From NCBI RefSeq assembly GCF_000147695.2, contig NC_015958.1:1094501-1158500 (forward strand): a stretch of DNA of 64,000 bases, read 5' to 3'. Below are positions 27,401 to 36,335 of this stretch, in pieces. Made by a program: the position numbers and the translations under genes. The notes under the pieces are model-generated. The model ran no database searches. It had not been told where the DNA came from and saw nothing but the letters and a program-made list of their open reading frames with translations. Position 1 is the first letter of the stretch; each line of letters begins with the position of its first letter. This stretch comes from Thermoanaerobacter wiegelii Rt8.B1. GTDB taxonomy: Bacteria > Bacillota > Thermoanaerobacteria > Thermoanaerobacterales > Thermoanaerobacteraceae.

Positions 27401-28210
27401 TTATTTAACTATCTTTTCAGATATTAGAAGTAACATAAGTAGTCCTACAATTAGTCTATAATAAGCAAATGGTTTTAAAGGATGTTTTGCGAGATAGGAC
27501 AAAAATTTATCTACTACAAATAAAGCGGTTATGAAGGACATTATGAATCCTACTGTAAGAGCTTCCCATTCCAATAAGGACATGGCAGTAAAACTTTTGA
27601 TAAGTTCAAAGCCTGTTGCTGCCAACATTGTAGGTATAGCTAAAAAGAAAGAAAATTCTGCAGCTGCTTTAACTGATAAACCTACAAGCATACCTCCCAT
27701 TATAGTAGAAGCAGACCGTGACATTCCAGGGAAAAGAGACATAACTTGTGCTATACCTATCCAGAAAGATTTTTTTGTGTCTACTTTGTCCATGTTGTCA
27801 ATTTTATATCTTTTTCCGAAAGTATCTTCTATGACTATCATCATTATTGCACCTACAATGAGGGCAATTGCTACAGTGAAGGGCGAAAATAAATGCTCTT
27901 CAATGTATTTGTGAGTAAATAATCCTATAACTGCTGCTGGTATAAAAGCTATAAAGATTTTGAACCACAAATTAAATCCCCAATCTCCAGGTTTTAAATT
28001 TTTAAGAGAAGCAAATATTTTTCCCTTGTAATAATATACAACTGCTAAAATAGCTCCCAATTGAATGACGATTTCAAACATTGTAGCAAATTTTCCGGTA
28101 AAATTAATAAAGCTTCCTACAATGATTAAATGTCCTGTAGAGGAGATGGGGAGAAATTCAGTTAACCCTTCTACGATTCCCATTATAAAAGCTTTGATTA
28201 ATAGTTCCAT
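27401..28210 (-). CDS. uppP: Undecaprenyl-diphosphatase
   Basis: 269-aa membrane enzyme that dephosphorylates undecaprenyl pyrophosphate, recycling the lipid carrier of peptidoglycan synthesis; it also gives bacitracin resistance. Both active-site motifs are present: EGLTEFLPISSTGHL (near 14-28) and PGMSRSASTIMGG (near 160-172). About eight hydrophobic helices. Two ATGs compete; the one at 28210 stands 7 bases from AAAGGGG and is chosen. Monocistronic. Confidence 0.95.
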   Translation of the reverse strand: MELLIKAFIMGIVEGLTEFLPISSTGHLIIVGSFINFTGKFATMFEIVIQLGAILAVVYYYKGKIFASLKNLKPGDWGFNLWFKIFIAFIPAAVIGLFTHKYIEEHLFSPFTVAIALIVGAIMMIVIEDTFGKRYKIDNMDKVDTKKSFWIGIAQVMSLFPGMSRSASTIMGGMLVGLSVKAAAEFSFFLAIPTMLAATGFELIKSFTAMSLLEWEALTVGFIMSFITALFVVDKFLSYLAKHPLKPFAYYRLIVGLLMLLLISEKIVK

Positions 28211-28354
28211 TACCATACCCCTTTGTCTTAAATTTTGTAACCTCTATTATTTTATATGATTAATAAGGACTAATCAATCAAAAAAATGTAAATTTAATTT
28301 ATTTTTAATTTGCAAAATATGATATAATGTAATCAAGACCTGAGAGGTGATTGC

Positions 28355-28623
28355 ATGGTGATGGAAGGGACTTTTTCGTTTATTGTTGCTATTTTAATAT
28401 TAGTTTTTATTTTATGGCTTTTAGGTAAATCTCTAAGGTTGATGGTAAAGTTTGTATTAAATGCTTTAGTGGGTTTTGTGATGCTTTTGTTTTTTAATTT
28501 TTTGGTGTTCTATTTGGGGTTTACTTGCCTGTCAATATAATTACTTCATTTATTACAGGAGTTTTTGGAATAGCAGGTATAGCAATTTTGCTGATTCTTA
28601 AATATTTATTCCATGTCATATAG
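28355..28623 (+). pseudogene. bofA: BofA-family sporulation protein, frameshifted
   Basis: Small membrane protein of the pro-sigma-K processing inhibitor family. The first frame gives two hydrophobic helices and stops at 28540. In the next frame the sequence continues GVLFGVYLPVNIITSFITG and GIAGIAILLILKYLF to TAG at 28621, the conserved C-terminal half of BofA. One extra T in the six-T run at 28498-28503 restores about 89 residues. GAGAGGTGA lies upstream of two nearby ATGs (28355, 28361). BofA restrains the SpoIVFB protease in the forespore membrane of Bacillus. Confidence 0.8.
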
Positions 28624-28931
28624 GTTCCTTTTTAGGAACTTTCAGTTTGCTGACAAAGTTAAAAAATTTTTCAAAGGAGATATTTTGCATCGTCGCTCCG
28701 ATGTTCCAAAGCGACAAAACTAAAGCTCGACCTTCAGGCTCCGGCAGGGTACCGGGCACAATCGGCATCCATGCCTTAAGGTGCCCGCCTTCGCCATCCG
28801 TGGCTTCGGCCCTGCCTACGCCCTCGGTCTTGCTAAGTTTTGTTATCGCTTTGTAACAAGTCACTCCTTATGCAAAATATCTCCTTTACGAAAGTTTGTC
28901 TACAGTCTGTAGGTTCCTTTTTAGGAACTTT
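28621..28931. repeat. GC-rich hairpin element flanked by 22-bp direct repeats
   Basis: A 267-bp insert (28643-28909) lies between two identical 22-bp copies of a terminator (28621-28642 and 28910-28931; stem GTTCC/GGAAC). Its arms are long imperfect inverted repeats: AAAGGAGATATTTTGCAT at 28673-28690 is perfectly inverted at 28870-28887, and CAAAGCGA and CAAAACT are inverted further in. Inner arms are nested: GGCAGGG/CCCTGCC and CGGGCAC/GTGCCCG. The core is about 60% G+C against about 33% around it. It looks like a MITE or a structured RNA element. Reading frames inside it on both strands are by-products of the GC content. Confidence 0.75.
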
Positions 28932-28992
28932 TTTGTTTATTATTTTTTGTTTTGGGAATTATATTAGTGAATCTTACAATTGGAGGTATGTT

Positions 28993-29193
28993 ATGGACAT
29001 AAAAAAAGCTGTGCTCGACAACTTAAAAGGAAGAACAAAAGAGGAAATTAAAGGGTTTATACAGGAGGTTGTTGACAGCAAAGAGGAAAATGCAATACCA
29101 GGATTGGGGGTGATTTTTGAAGCGACGTGGGAAAAGTTGAGCAATGAGGAGAAAGACAGTATGATGAATTTGATAATGAGGGGAATATCTTAA
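28993..29193 (+). CDS. sspI: Small acid-soluble spore protein, SspI family
   Basis: 66-aa spore protein: [20 protein letters not shown] start, [20 protein letters not shown] core, all matching the SspI pattern. Such proteins are made in the forespore under sigma-G. TGGAGG sits 6 bases before the ATG. Longer frames from 28840 run back into the hairpin element and are not real. Together with bofA it shows that the organism is, or recently was, a spore former. Confidence 0.9.
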   Translation: MDIKKAVLDNLKGRTKEEIKGFIQEVVDSKEENAIPGLGVIFEATWEKLSNEEKDSMMNLIMRGIS

Positions 29194-29219
29194 AAGCCGA
29201 GGTTTAGTCCTCGGCTTTG
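29193..29219. terminator. Terminator between sspI and the convergent permease
   Basis: AAAGCCGAGG and CCTCGGCTTT, a 10-bp perfect stem with a 6-base loop, starting at the sspI stop. Confidence 0.8.
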
Positions 29220-29222
29220 TAA

Positions 29223-30578
29223 TTATAATAAAAATATTGTAACAAGATATGCTGCTATAAGACCTGCTATTGCAGGTACCATGTTTTTTTTAGCGATTTT
29301 TTCGGCTTCTACGTCTATTACTGTAGAAACAGCTACGGTACTCCAAGGTATTATTGTACCACCTCCTGTCCATATTGCGGCTATCTGCCCTATAGAAGCT
29401 AAAATTGCTGGGTTTAGATTTAAAGTTGAAGAAAAAGTTTTAGCAATAGCACCTATTAAAGGAAGTCCAGAAAATCCAGAGCCGGATAAACCAGTCAGAA
29501 CTCCTAATGAAAATTCTAATAAAGAAACAGTGTACTTATTTAATGGAATGTGCTGAGATAAATACATTCCTAAATCTACAAGATATCCTTTTGCATGAGG
29601 ACTTATAACTTCCTTTGCCATGCTTGTTTCTCCAAGGAGAAAAAAGGCGCTGATGACTATAATTGGGGCAAAGGTTCTCATTCCAGTTATGAAACCTTCT
29701 CTTAAATATTCGCGGGTTTTATCTAGAAAATTTTTTTGTACTAAAGTAGAGGCAATTAGAACTATTATAGATGTTCCTCCTATCAAAGCAGTGGCCGCGT
29801 TAGAGTGAATTCTAAATAACAGCATCAAAATTATGTCTAAAATAAAAAGTCCTACTGCGATTATTGAAACCACCACACTATTAAAAGGAGGAGAAGGCTT
29901 GTCAGCATTATTAATGTCTAAATGATTGTTTCGCTGTTGTTTTTTACTTTGCTGCAATGTAATAAAATAAAGTATAAGAATGCTTACAGCTGAAGCTGTA
30001 GCCCAAATAGGTAAACTTGCCAATATTAATGTGTGAATTGGTATACCTGTTGCCCTAGCTGTTATAGAGGGAGCTCCTTGTATGAAAAAGTCTCCTGATA
30101 ATGCTGATCCAAAGCCAAAAATTGAAACAATAGAGGCAAGGCTTACTTTGTCAATACCCGATTTTAAAGCGGGATTGATGAGAACCGCACCGATTAAGCC
30201 GACTGCAGGGGCAGGCCATATAAAAAATGATAAAAACATCGTTAAAAAACCTATTATCCAAAAAGAAAAAGTAGTAGTTTTTAAATATTTTATAAAAGGT
30301 TTTGTTATGATTATATCTGCGCCTATGTCATCTAAAGCTTTTGACATAGATATTATAAGAGATATTATTACTATGATTTGCCACAACCTTTTTCCTGACA
30401 CAAAAATTGCAGTGTAAAGTATTTGAACTGCTTTTAAGATATTTCCAGTTGATAGAAATCCAATTAAAAATATTGCTAATATTATGGGTAAAATTATATC
30501 TTTTCTCATTAAAAGTAAAATCAATATAATTAAAATCATTATTAGATATGCTATGTGGGATGCAGTCAAGGTAACCAT
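29223..30578 (-). CDS. Large ion-coupled permease of unknown substrate
   Basis: 451-aa membrane protein with about eleven to twelve hydrophobic helices and an inverted two-half layout: FWPAPAVGLIGAVL in the first half and SGSGFSGLPLIGA plus WTGGGTIIPWSTVAVS in the second, which look like re-entrant substrate loops of the GntP/CitMHS/DASS-like group. A hydrophilic loop (about 212-232) joins the halves. Substrate is probably a carboxylate, but nothing in the neighbourhood confirms it. ATG at 30578 follows GAGAGGTG; a TTG 15 bases upstream overlaps that site. Confidence 0.75.
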   Translation of the reverse strand: MVTLTASHIAYLIMILIILILLLMRKDIILPIILAIFLIGFLSTGNILKAVQILYTAIFVSGKRLWQIIVIISLIISMSKALDDIGADIIITKPFIKYLKTTTFSFWIIGFLTMFLSFFIWPAPAVGLIGAVLINPALKSGIDKVSLASIVSIFGFGSALSGDFFIQGAPSITARATGIPIHTLILASLPIWATASAVSILILYFITLQQSKKQQRNNHLDINNADKPSPPFNSVVVSIIAVGLFILDIILMLLFRIHSNAATALIGGTSIIVLIASTLVQKNFLDKTREYLREGFITGMRTFAPIIVISAFFLLGETSMAKEVISPHAKGYLVDLGMYLSQHIPLNKYTVSLLEFSLGVLTGLSGSGFSGLPLIGAIAKTFSSTLNLNPAILASIGQIAAIWTGGGTIIPWSTVAVSTVIDVEAEKIAKKNMVPAIAGLIAAYLVTIFLL

Positions 30579-30674
30579 TTCAACACCTCTCAATATTTTT
30601 CATAGTTTTATGATAGCTATATTTTGAGTTTTTATACCTTTTATAAAGTGGTATAATTGTTATGAGGTGTTATA

Positions 30675-30941
30675 ATGAACAAGATTGCAATGATTGCTTT
30701 ATTAACTTTAAATGTATTTTCTTTTGTTTTAATGGGTATTGATAAATATAAAGCGTTACATAAACTTTGGAGAATAAGTGAAAAGACCTTTTTCTTTTTA
30801 GCACTATTTGGCGGTTCAATAGGCGTATGGCTCGGTATGTATTTTTTTAGACATAAGACAAGACATAAATTATTTACGATAGGAATACCCTTGATTATTT
30901 TTTGCCAAATTTTATTGTTTTTTTACATAAAAGTTTGGTAA
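30675..30941 (+). CDS. DUF1294 membrane protein
   Basis: 88-aa protein with three hydrophobic helices and the DUF1294 signature MGIDKYKAL...RISEKTFFFLALFGGS and the RHKTRHKLF loop. Function unknown; homologues elsewhere are fused to cold-shock domains. Divergent from the permease gene, sharing an 96-base intergenic region with a TATAAT near 30651. Confidence 0.85.
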   Translation: MNKIAMIALLTLNVFSFVLMGIDKYKALHKLWRISEKTFFFLALFGGSIGVWLGMYFFRHKTRHKLFTIGIPLIIFCQILLFFYIKVW

Positions 30942-31041
30942 AACAATGCATATAATAAAAACTTGCAAGAAAAACTATTTTTTTATAAAAGATTATTTGC
31001 TATAATATAGTTGAGAAATTAACAAATAGGAGGGGACATCG

Positions 31042-32220
31042 ATGAAAGCAATGACTATAAAACCAGGAGTAAGTAAAATTGGCGCAGTACATTGGGAGAG
31101 AAGATTATTCGACTCTTTAATACCCCTGCCAGATGGTACGAGTTATAATGCTTATTTGATAGAAGGAAAGGATAAAATAGCCCTTTTAGATACTGTAGAT
31201 CCGATGACTTCGGATGTTTTGATAGAACAGTTAAAGGATGTAGAAAAAATTGATTATATAATAGCACATCATGCAGAGCAAGACCATTCGGGATGTATTC
31301 CTTTAGTCCTTGAGAAATATAAAGAGGCTAAGGTGATATGTACCCCTAAAGCAAAAACTTATTTAATGGATTTACTTTTAATACCTGAAGACAAATTTAT
31401 TACTGTAGAAGACGGTGAAACTTTAGATTTAGGAGGAAAGACGTTAAAATTCATACATGCCCCGTGGGTACATTGGCCAGAAACAATGTTTACTTACCTT
31501 GTAGAAGATAAAATCCTTTTTACGTGTGACTTTTTAGGTTCCCACCTTGCAACTTCTGAACTTTATGCAACAGATGAGTGCAAAGTGTATGAGGCAGCAA
31601 AAAGATACTATGCAGAAATAATGATGCCTTTTAGAAACTTTATAGAAAAGGACTTAGAAAAAATAAAAGATTTAGATATAGATATAATTGCTCCCAGTCA
31701 TGGTCCTGTGTACAATAACCCTAAATTTATCTTAGATGCTTACAATGAATGGGTTTATGCAAAACCTAAAAATATAGTCGTAATACCTTATGCTACCATG
31801 CACGGCAGTGTGAAAAAAATGGTGGAATACCTACAGACTGCTCTTGTGGCAAAGGGCGTCATTGTAAAGCCTTTTGATTTGTCTGTTACAGATATAGGTG
31901 AATTGGCTATGGCATTAGTGGATGCTGCTACAATAGTTATAGGTACTCCAACAGTACTTACAGGTGCTCATCCAATGGTGGTTTATGCTACTTATTTGGC
32001 CAATGCTTTAAAGCCGAAGACAAAGTTTGTTTCAATTATAGGCTCTTATAATTGGGGTAGCAGGGCACAAGATCAGCTTTCTCAAATGATTACCAATTTA
32101 AAAGTAGAGGTTATTTCACCAGTTTTCATAAAAGGATTCCCAAAAGAAGAAGACTTTAAGGCTCTTGATAAGTTAGCTGAAGAAATAGTGAAAAAACATG
32201 AAGAAGCTGGAATTTTATAA
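31042..32220 (+). CDS. fprA: A-type flavoprotein (FprA), flavo-diiron protein
   Basis: 392-aa cytoplasmic O2/NO reductase that protects anaerobes. The N-terminal metallo-beta-lactamase-like domain (1-250) holds the diiron ligands (HHAEQDHSGC near 79-88, later H and D residues in HAPWVHWPE and CDFLGSH). The C-terminal flavodoxin domain (from about 255) binds FMN (PYATMHGSVKKM). No C-terminal rubredoxin domain, so it needs a separate electron donor. AGGAGGGG lies 8 bases before the ATG. Monocistronic with a terminator shared with arsC. Confidence 0.95.
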   Translation: MKAMTIKPGVSKIGAVHWERRLFDSLIPLPDGTSYNAYLIEGKDKIALLDTVDPMTSDVLIEQLKDVEKIDYIIAHHAEQDHSGCIPLVLEKYKEAKVICTPKAKTYLMDLLLIPEDKFITVEDGETLDLGGKTLKFIHAPWVHWPETMFTYLVEDKILFTCDFLGSHLATSELYATDECKVYEAAKRYYAEIMMPFRNFIEKDLEKIKDLDIDIIAPSHGPVYNNPKFILDAYNEWVYAKPKNIVVIPYATMHGSVKKMVEYLQTALVAKGVIVKPFDLSVTDIGELAMALVDAATIVIGTPTVLTGAHPMVVYATYLANALKPKTKFVSIIGSYNWGSRAQDQLSQMITNLKVEVISPVFIKGFPKEEDFKALDKLAEEIVKKHEEAGIL

Positions 32221-32223
32221 TTT

Positions 32224-32256
32224 AAAAGCACTCGTGATTAGTGCGAGTGCTTTTTT
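32224..32256. terminator. Terminator after fprA, overlapping the arsC end
   Basis: AAAGCACTCG and CGAGTGCTTTTTT, a 10-bp stem with a T-run. Its right half codes for the last residues of arsC on the other strand. Confidence 0.88.
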
Positions 32257-32675
32257 ATGTCTTCTATCAAATTTTTTACATTTTCTTTGATTATATCTCT
32301 TATTTCACGAAATTTATTTAAAACTTCTTCTTCTGTGCCTGTTGCTCTTGCAGGGTCTTCTAAGTCCCAATGGAGGCTTTTTATTGAAGGAGGCAAAGCA
32401 GGACATTTATCTCTTGCATCACCACATAAAGTTATCACATAATCTGCTTTAAAAAGGATATTTTCATCCAATAAATCGGAAGTTTGATTGCTTATGTCAA
32501 TTCCTATTTCCTTCATAACTTGTACAGCTTTTGGGTTTAAACCGTGAGCTTCTACACCACCACTATATACTTCAAAATCATCTTTTCCATAATATTTGCC
32601 AAAACCTTCTGCCATTTGACTTCTACAGGAATTGCCAGTGCATATAAAATACAAAATTTTTTTATTTTTTGACAC
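32238..32675 (-). CDS. arsC: Arsenate reductase, thioredoxin-type
   Basis: 145-aa low-molecular-weight phosphatase fold. The P-loop CTGNSCR (Cys12, Cys17) and the redox pair Cys84 and Cys91 ([11 protein letters not shown]) form the three-cysteine relay of thioredoxin-coupled ArsC, so arsenate rather than tyrosine phosphate is the likely substrate. No arsB/arsR stands beside it, which is unusual. GTG at 32675 has AAAGGGGG 7 bases upstream; an ATG 27 bases earlier has no ribosome site. Confidence 0.9.
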   Translation of the reverse strand: MSKNKKILYFICTGNSCRSQMAEGFGKYYGKDDFEVYSGGVEAHGLNPKAVQVMKEIGIDISNQTSDLLDENILFKADYVITLCGDARDKCPALPPSIKSLHWDLEDPARATGTEEEVLNKFREIRDIIKENVKNLIEDIKKHSH

Positions 32676-32798
32676 GTAACATCCCCCTTTTTGTTTATTC
32701 ACAAATTATTATAAATGATTGTAGATTATAAAACAATTCGCTTTTTGTTAAGAATATGTTAAATTCTTTTGAGTAAAATAAAGTAGAGGTGATGTTTA

Positions 32799-33107
32799 AT
32801 GTTCAATTATCCATACGGGCAAAATTCCATAGCGCCTGGTATAATTGTTACACCAGACAATGGAAATGCAAATTTAAAAGTACCTACAGATACATTTAGC
32901 ATATATGTAAATGGGAAATATGTGGGAGAAAAAATCCTTATTGCACAAGGAGATTTAGGGGAAAACTCTGTAAAAGAGTACCTTATGAATCAAGGTTTTA
33001 CGGATTTTAGTTATACAATTGATGGAAAAAATATTTATATAGACACCTATGAAGAAAATGCTAAAAATATGATAAATTATTTAAAAGTGTATTTAAGAAT
33101 AAGGTAA
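32799..33107 (+). CDS. Uncharacterised 102-aa protein
   Basis: Soluble acidic protein beginning MFNYPYGQNSIAPGIIV, with no membrane segment or recognised motif. The middle (DTFSIYVNGKYVGEKILI) and end (YTIDGKNIYIDTYEENAKNM) look like beta strands and one helix. AGAGGTGATG precedes the ATG and a good terminator follows, so it is a real single gene. I do not recognise the family. Confidence 0.75.
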   Translation: MFNYPYGQNSIAPGIIVTPDNGNANLKVPTDTFSIYVNGKYVGEKILIAQGDLGENSVKEYLMNQGFTDFSYTIDGKNIYIDTYEENAKNMINYLKVYLRIR

Positions 33108-33132
33108 AAGGGACTAAAATAGGTCCCTTTTT
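33106..33132 (+). terminator. Terminator after the 102-aa gene
   Basis: AAAAGGGAC and GGTCCCTTTTT with a short loop. Confidence 0.85.
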
Positions 33133-33252
33133 AAAATTTGTTATATTGCAGATAAAAACAAGGGAAAATAATAGTGTAAAGGTATTAAGCAGGGTTTTTC
33201 CTTGCTTTTTAAATGAAAGCATGTGATTTTCGTCATTTAAATTTTTAAAATG

Positions 33253-33263
33253 TGTGATATAAT
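33253..33263 (+). promoter_or_regulatory. Extended -10 element before gnd
   Basis: TGTGATATAAT, 62 bases before the gnd ATG. Confidence 0.55.
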
Positions 33264-33324
33264 TATATAACACCCTCAAGTAAAAAATATTATACAACAA
33301 TAATTATTATTAAGGAGGATTTAT

Positions 33325-34221
33325 ATGAAGGTAGGTTTAATTGGATTAGGACGAATGGGATTTAATCTTGCTTTAAATATGAGAGACCATGGGCATGAGG
33401 TAGTAGCATATAACAGGTCACCTGAGAAAATAAAGGAGGCTGAAAAGGAAGGAATAAAAGGAGCTTATACAATTGAAGATTTAGTAAAAAAACTTGAAAG
33501 GAGAAGAATAATATGGCTTATGGTACCTGCAGGAGACCCTGTTGACGAAATGATAGAAAAATTAGTTCCCTTGCTTGAAGAACATGACATCATAATAGAC
33601 GGCGGCAATTCCTACTATAAAGATACTTTAAGAAGGTATGAGATGCTTAAAGAAAAAGAAATTGATTTTGTAGATGTAGGCACAAGTGGAGGAATTGAAG
33701 GAGCAAGACATGGGGCTTGCACCATGATAGGAGCAGAAGATGAGGTCTTTAAATATATTGAACCTCTAATTAGGGATATAAGTGCGGAAAACGGTTATTT
33801 ACATACAGGCAAAAACGGCTCAGGACATTTTGCAAAAATGGTTCACAACGGCATAGAATACGGAATGATGCAAGCTATAGGAGAAGGGTTTGAGGTTTTA
33901 GAGAAGAGTCAGTTTGATTTTGATTTAAAAGAAGTGGCCAGAGTTTGGAGTCATGGGTCAGTGATTCGCGGATGGCTTATGGAGCTTATGGAAAAAGCTT
34001 TTGAAAAAGACCCCAAATTGTCTGGGATAAAAGGAGTAATGCACTCTTCTGGAGAAGGACTCTGGACGGTAGAAGAAGCTTTAAACCTCAAAGTGCCAGT
34101 GCCTGTAATTGCACAGTCTTTATTTATGAGATATCGTTCAGAGCAAGAAGATACATTTGCAGGAAAGGTTGTAGCTGCTTTGAGAAATGAGTTTGGAGGA
34201 CATGCGGTGGAAAAGAATTAA
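33325..34221 (+). CDS. gnd: 6-phosphogluconate dehydrogenase, decarboxylating
   Basis: 298 aa, the short bacterial form. Oxidises 6-phosphogluconate to ribulose-5-phosphate + CO2. Rossmann motif GLIGLGRMGFNLALNM at the N-terminus; substrate loop DGGNSYYKDT (near 92) and DVGTSGGIEGARHG (near 118); catalytic Lys in GHFAKMVHNGIEYG (near 172). It lies 13 bases before zwf, so the two NAD(P)H-forming steps of the oxidative pentose phosphate path share one operon. Confidence 0.95.
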   Translation: MKVGLIGLGRMGFNLALNMRDHGHEVVAYNRSPEKIKEAEKEGIKGAYTIEDLVKKLERRRIIWLMVPAGDPVDEMIEKLVPLLEEHDIIIDGGNSYYKDTLRRYEMLKEKEIDFVDVGTSGGIEGARHGACTMIGAEDEVFKYIEPLIRDISAENGYLHTGKNGSGHFAKMVHNGIEYGMMQAIGEGFEVLEKSQFDFDLKEVARVWSHGSVIRGWLMELMEKAFEKDPKLSGIKGVMHSSGEGLWTVEEALNLKVPVPVIAQSLFMRYRSEQEDTFAGKVVAALRNEFGGHAVEKN

Positions 34222-34234
34222 TAGAGGTGGTTTT

Positions 34235-35692
34235 ATGGCTAAAAATAATATATCTAATATAATGGTTATATTTGGCGGGACAGGGGATTTGACTCACAGA
34301 AAACTTATGCCTGCTTTGTACAATTTGAAATACCAAAAAATTCTTCCTGAAAATTTTGCTGTTGTATCCATAGGAAGAAGAGATAAAACAGAGGAACAAT
34401 ATAGGAAGGAAGTATTAGAGTCCGTTAAAAATTATTCGAGATTTGACATTGATGAAAAAGTTTGGCAAGATTTAAGTGAAAGGATATATTATAAGAGATT
34501 TGACTTTGTATATGATAATGGCTATATGGAATTAAGTTTTTTTTTAAAAGAACTTGATGAAAAATACAATACAAAGGGCAATAGGGTATACTATCTTGCA
34601 GTAGCTCCAGAATATTTCGGTATAATTGTTGAAAAACTCTATAGGCATGGTATGGTAAATAATGAGACTTCCTGGCAAAGGGTGGTCATAGAAAAACCTT
34701 TTGGAGAAGATTTGGAATCGGCACGGAAATTAAATAAAATAATAACTGATGTTTTCACGGAAAGGAATACCTACAGGATAGACCATTATCTGGGAAAAGA
34801 GATGCTTCAGAACATAATGATAATTAGATTTGCTAATGTATTTTTTGAACCTGTGTGGAACAGAAGGTATATTGATAATGTTCAGATTTCTTCAAATGAA
34901 ATAGTCGGAATAGAAAATCGCGGTGGGTATTATGAAAAAGCCGGGGCGTTACGAGATATGGTACAAAATCACATGCTTCAACTTCTAACTTTAACGGCAA
35001 TGGAACCGCCTGTAAACCTCGATACAGAATCTATAAGAGACGAGAAGGTAAAAGTTCTAAAGTCTTTGGAGATATTTACTCCAGAGGCTGTTGAGAAAAA
35101 TGTTGTGAGAGGTCAGTATGCAGGATATAGACAAGAAGACAAAGTTTCCCCTACTTCTAATACAGAGACATTTGTAGCTTTGAAAGTGCATGTAGAAAAT
35201 TTTCGCTGGGCAGGAGTACCTTTTTACATTCGCACAGGCAAAAGAATGCCGGAAAAGTCCACACAAATTGTAATACAGTTCAAACAATTGCCAGGAATCT
35301 TGTATTTTAAAGAATATAAAAATTTATTGCCAAATTTATTAGTTATAAAAATTCAACCTGAGGAAGGTGTAAAGCTTCAATTTAATGCAAAAGTCCCTGG
35401 GGCAGGAGATATCTCCATACAACCTGTAGATATGGATTTTTGTCAAAATTGCCAGATTTCAAATAATTCTCCAGAAGCTTATGAAAGACTTCTTTACGAT
35501 GTCATGAGAGGAGATTCTACTTTATTTACGCGATGGGATGAGTTAGAATATTCTTGGAAGTTTGTAGATGCTATTGCTGAAGCATGGAAAGATAAAACGC
35601 CTGACTTTCCTAATTATCAGCCAGGGACCTGGGGACCTAAAGAAGCAAATGAGCTGTTACTAAGGGACAATAGAATGTGGTGGAATGTATAA
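34235..35692 (+). CDS. zwf: Glucose-6-phosphate 1-dehydrogenase
   Basis: 485 aa. Oxidises glucose-6-phosphate to 6-phosphogluconolactone. Nucleotide-binding GGTGDLTHRKLMPAL near the N-terminus (cofactor loop), active-site RIDHYLGKE (near 183-191), EKPFGEDL before it. ATG at 34235 follows AGAGGTGG; the longer frame from 34187 overlaps gnd and is not used. The lactonase gene is not in the window. Confidence 0.96.
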   Translation: MAKNNISNIMVIFGGTGDLTHRKLMPALYNLKYQKILPENFAVVSIGRRDKTEEQYRKEVLESVKNYSRFDIDEKVWQDLSERIYYKRFDFVYDNGYMELSFFLKELDEKYNTKGNRVYYLAVAPEYFGIIVEKLYRHGMVNNETSWQRVVIEKPFGEDLESARKLNKIITDVFTERNTYRIDHYLGKEMLQNIMIIRFANVFFEPVWNRRYIDNVQISSNEIVGIENRGGYYEKAGALRDMVQNHMLQLLTLTAMEPPVNLDTESIRDEKVKVLKSLEIFTPEAVEKNVVRGQYAGYRQEDKVSPTSNTETFVALKVHVENFRWAGVPFYIRTGKRMPEKSTQIVIQFKQLPGILYFKEYKNLLPNLLVIKIQPEEGVKLQFNAKVPGAGDISIQPVDMDFCQNCQISNNSPEAYERLLYDVMRGDSTLFTRWDELEYSWKFVDAIAEAWKDKTPDFPNYQPGTWGPKEANELLLRDNRMWWNV

Positions 35693-35711
35693 AAAAAAGG
35701 GGGTAAATTAA

Positions 35712-36329
35712 ATGAAAATATACGATATTTCGATGGAAATTCACGAAAATATGACTGTTTACAAAAATAAAAAAGAAAAAAGGCCTAAACATACTATTAC
35801 CGTTGATAGTGGCGATGTGAGAGAGTCCCGTATTAGCATGGACATGCATACAGGAGCGCATATTGATGCTCCTCTACACATGATTAGGGAAGGAGATACA
35901 GTAGGAAATATAGACCTCAATAAGGTTATAACTAAATGTAAAGTATTTGACTTTACAAATATATCTGATAAAATAACATCGGAAGACCTTGCAAGTAAAG
36001 ACATTCAAAAAGGAGATTTTATAATATTTAAAACAAGAAATTCTTTTAGAGAGGATTTCGATTTTGAATTTGTCTATTTGGATAAAAGCGGTGCCCAGTT
36101 TTTAAAAGAAAAAGGTGTAATTGGTGTAGGTATTGATGCATTAGGAATTGAGAGAAATCAGCCGGAGCATGAAACTCACAAGATTCTTTTAGGAGCAGGT
36201 ATAGTTATTCTTGAGGGACTACGGTTAAAAGATGTAGAAGAAGGAGAATATTTCTTATATGCTGCGCCTTTAAAAATTAGAGGTGCCGAAGCCTCCCCTA
36301 CAAGAGCTGTTTTGATAAAGGAAGAGTAA
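35712..36329 (+). CDS. Cyclase/kynurenine-formamidase-like hydrolase
   Basis: 205-aa metal-dependent amidohydrolase of the cyclase family (PF04199). The metal-binding signature HTGAHIDAPLHM (near 47-58) and a later HETHKILL fit the family pattern. Members hydrolyse formylkynurenine or other cyclic amides; no kynurenine genes are present, so the natural substrate is open. GGGGG lies 9 bases before the ATG; 19 bases after zwf, possibly co-transcribed. Confidence 0.88.
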   Translation: MKIYDISMEIHENMTVYKNKKEKRPKHTITVDSGDVRESRISMDMHTGAHIDAPLHMIREGDTVGNIDLNKVITKCKVFDFTNISDKITSEDLASKDIQKGDFIIFKTRNSFREDFDFEFVYLDKSGAQFLKEKGVIGVGIDALGIERNQPEHETHKILLGAGIVILEGLRLKDVEEGEYFLYAAPLKIRGAEASPTRAVLIKEE

Positions 36330-36335
36330 AAAATC

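Noticed and set aside
28616-28864. Overlapping 69- and 82-codon frames on both strands
   Set aside because: They follow the GC-rich inverted repeat of the hairpin element, have no ribosome site and no recognisable domain.
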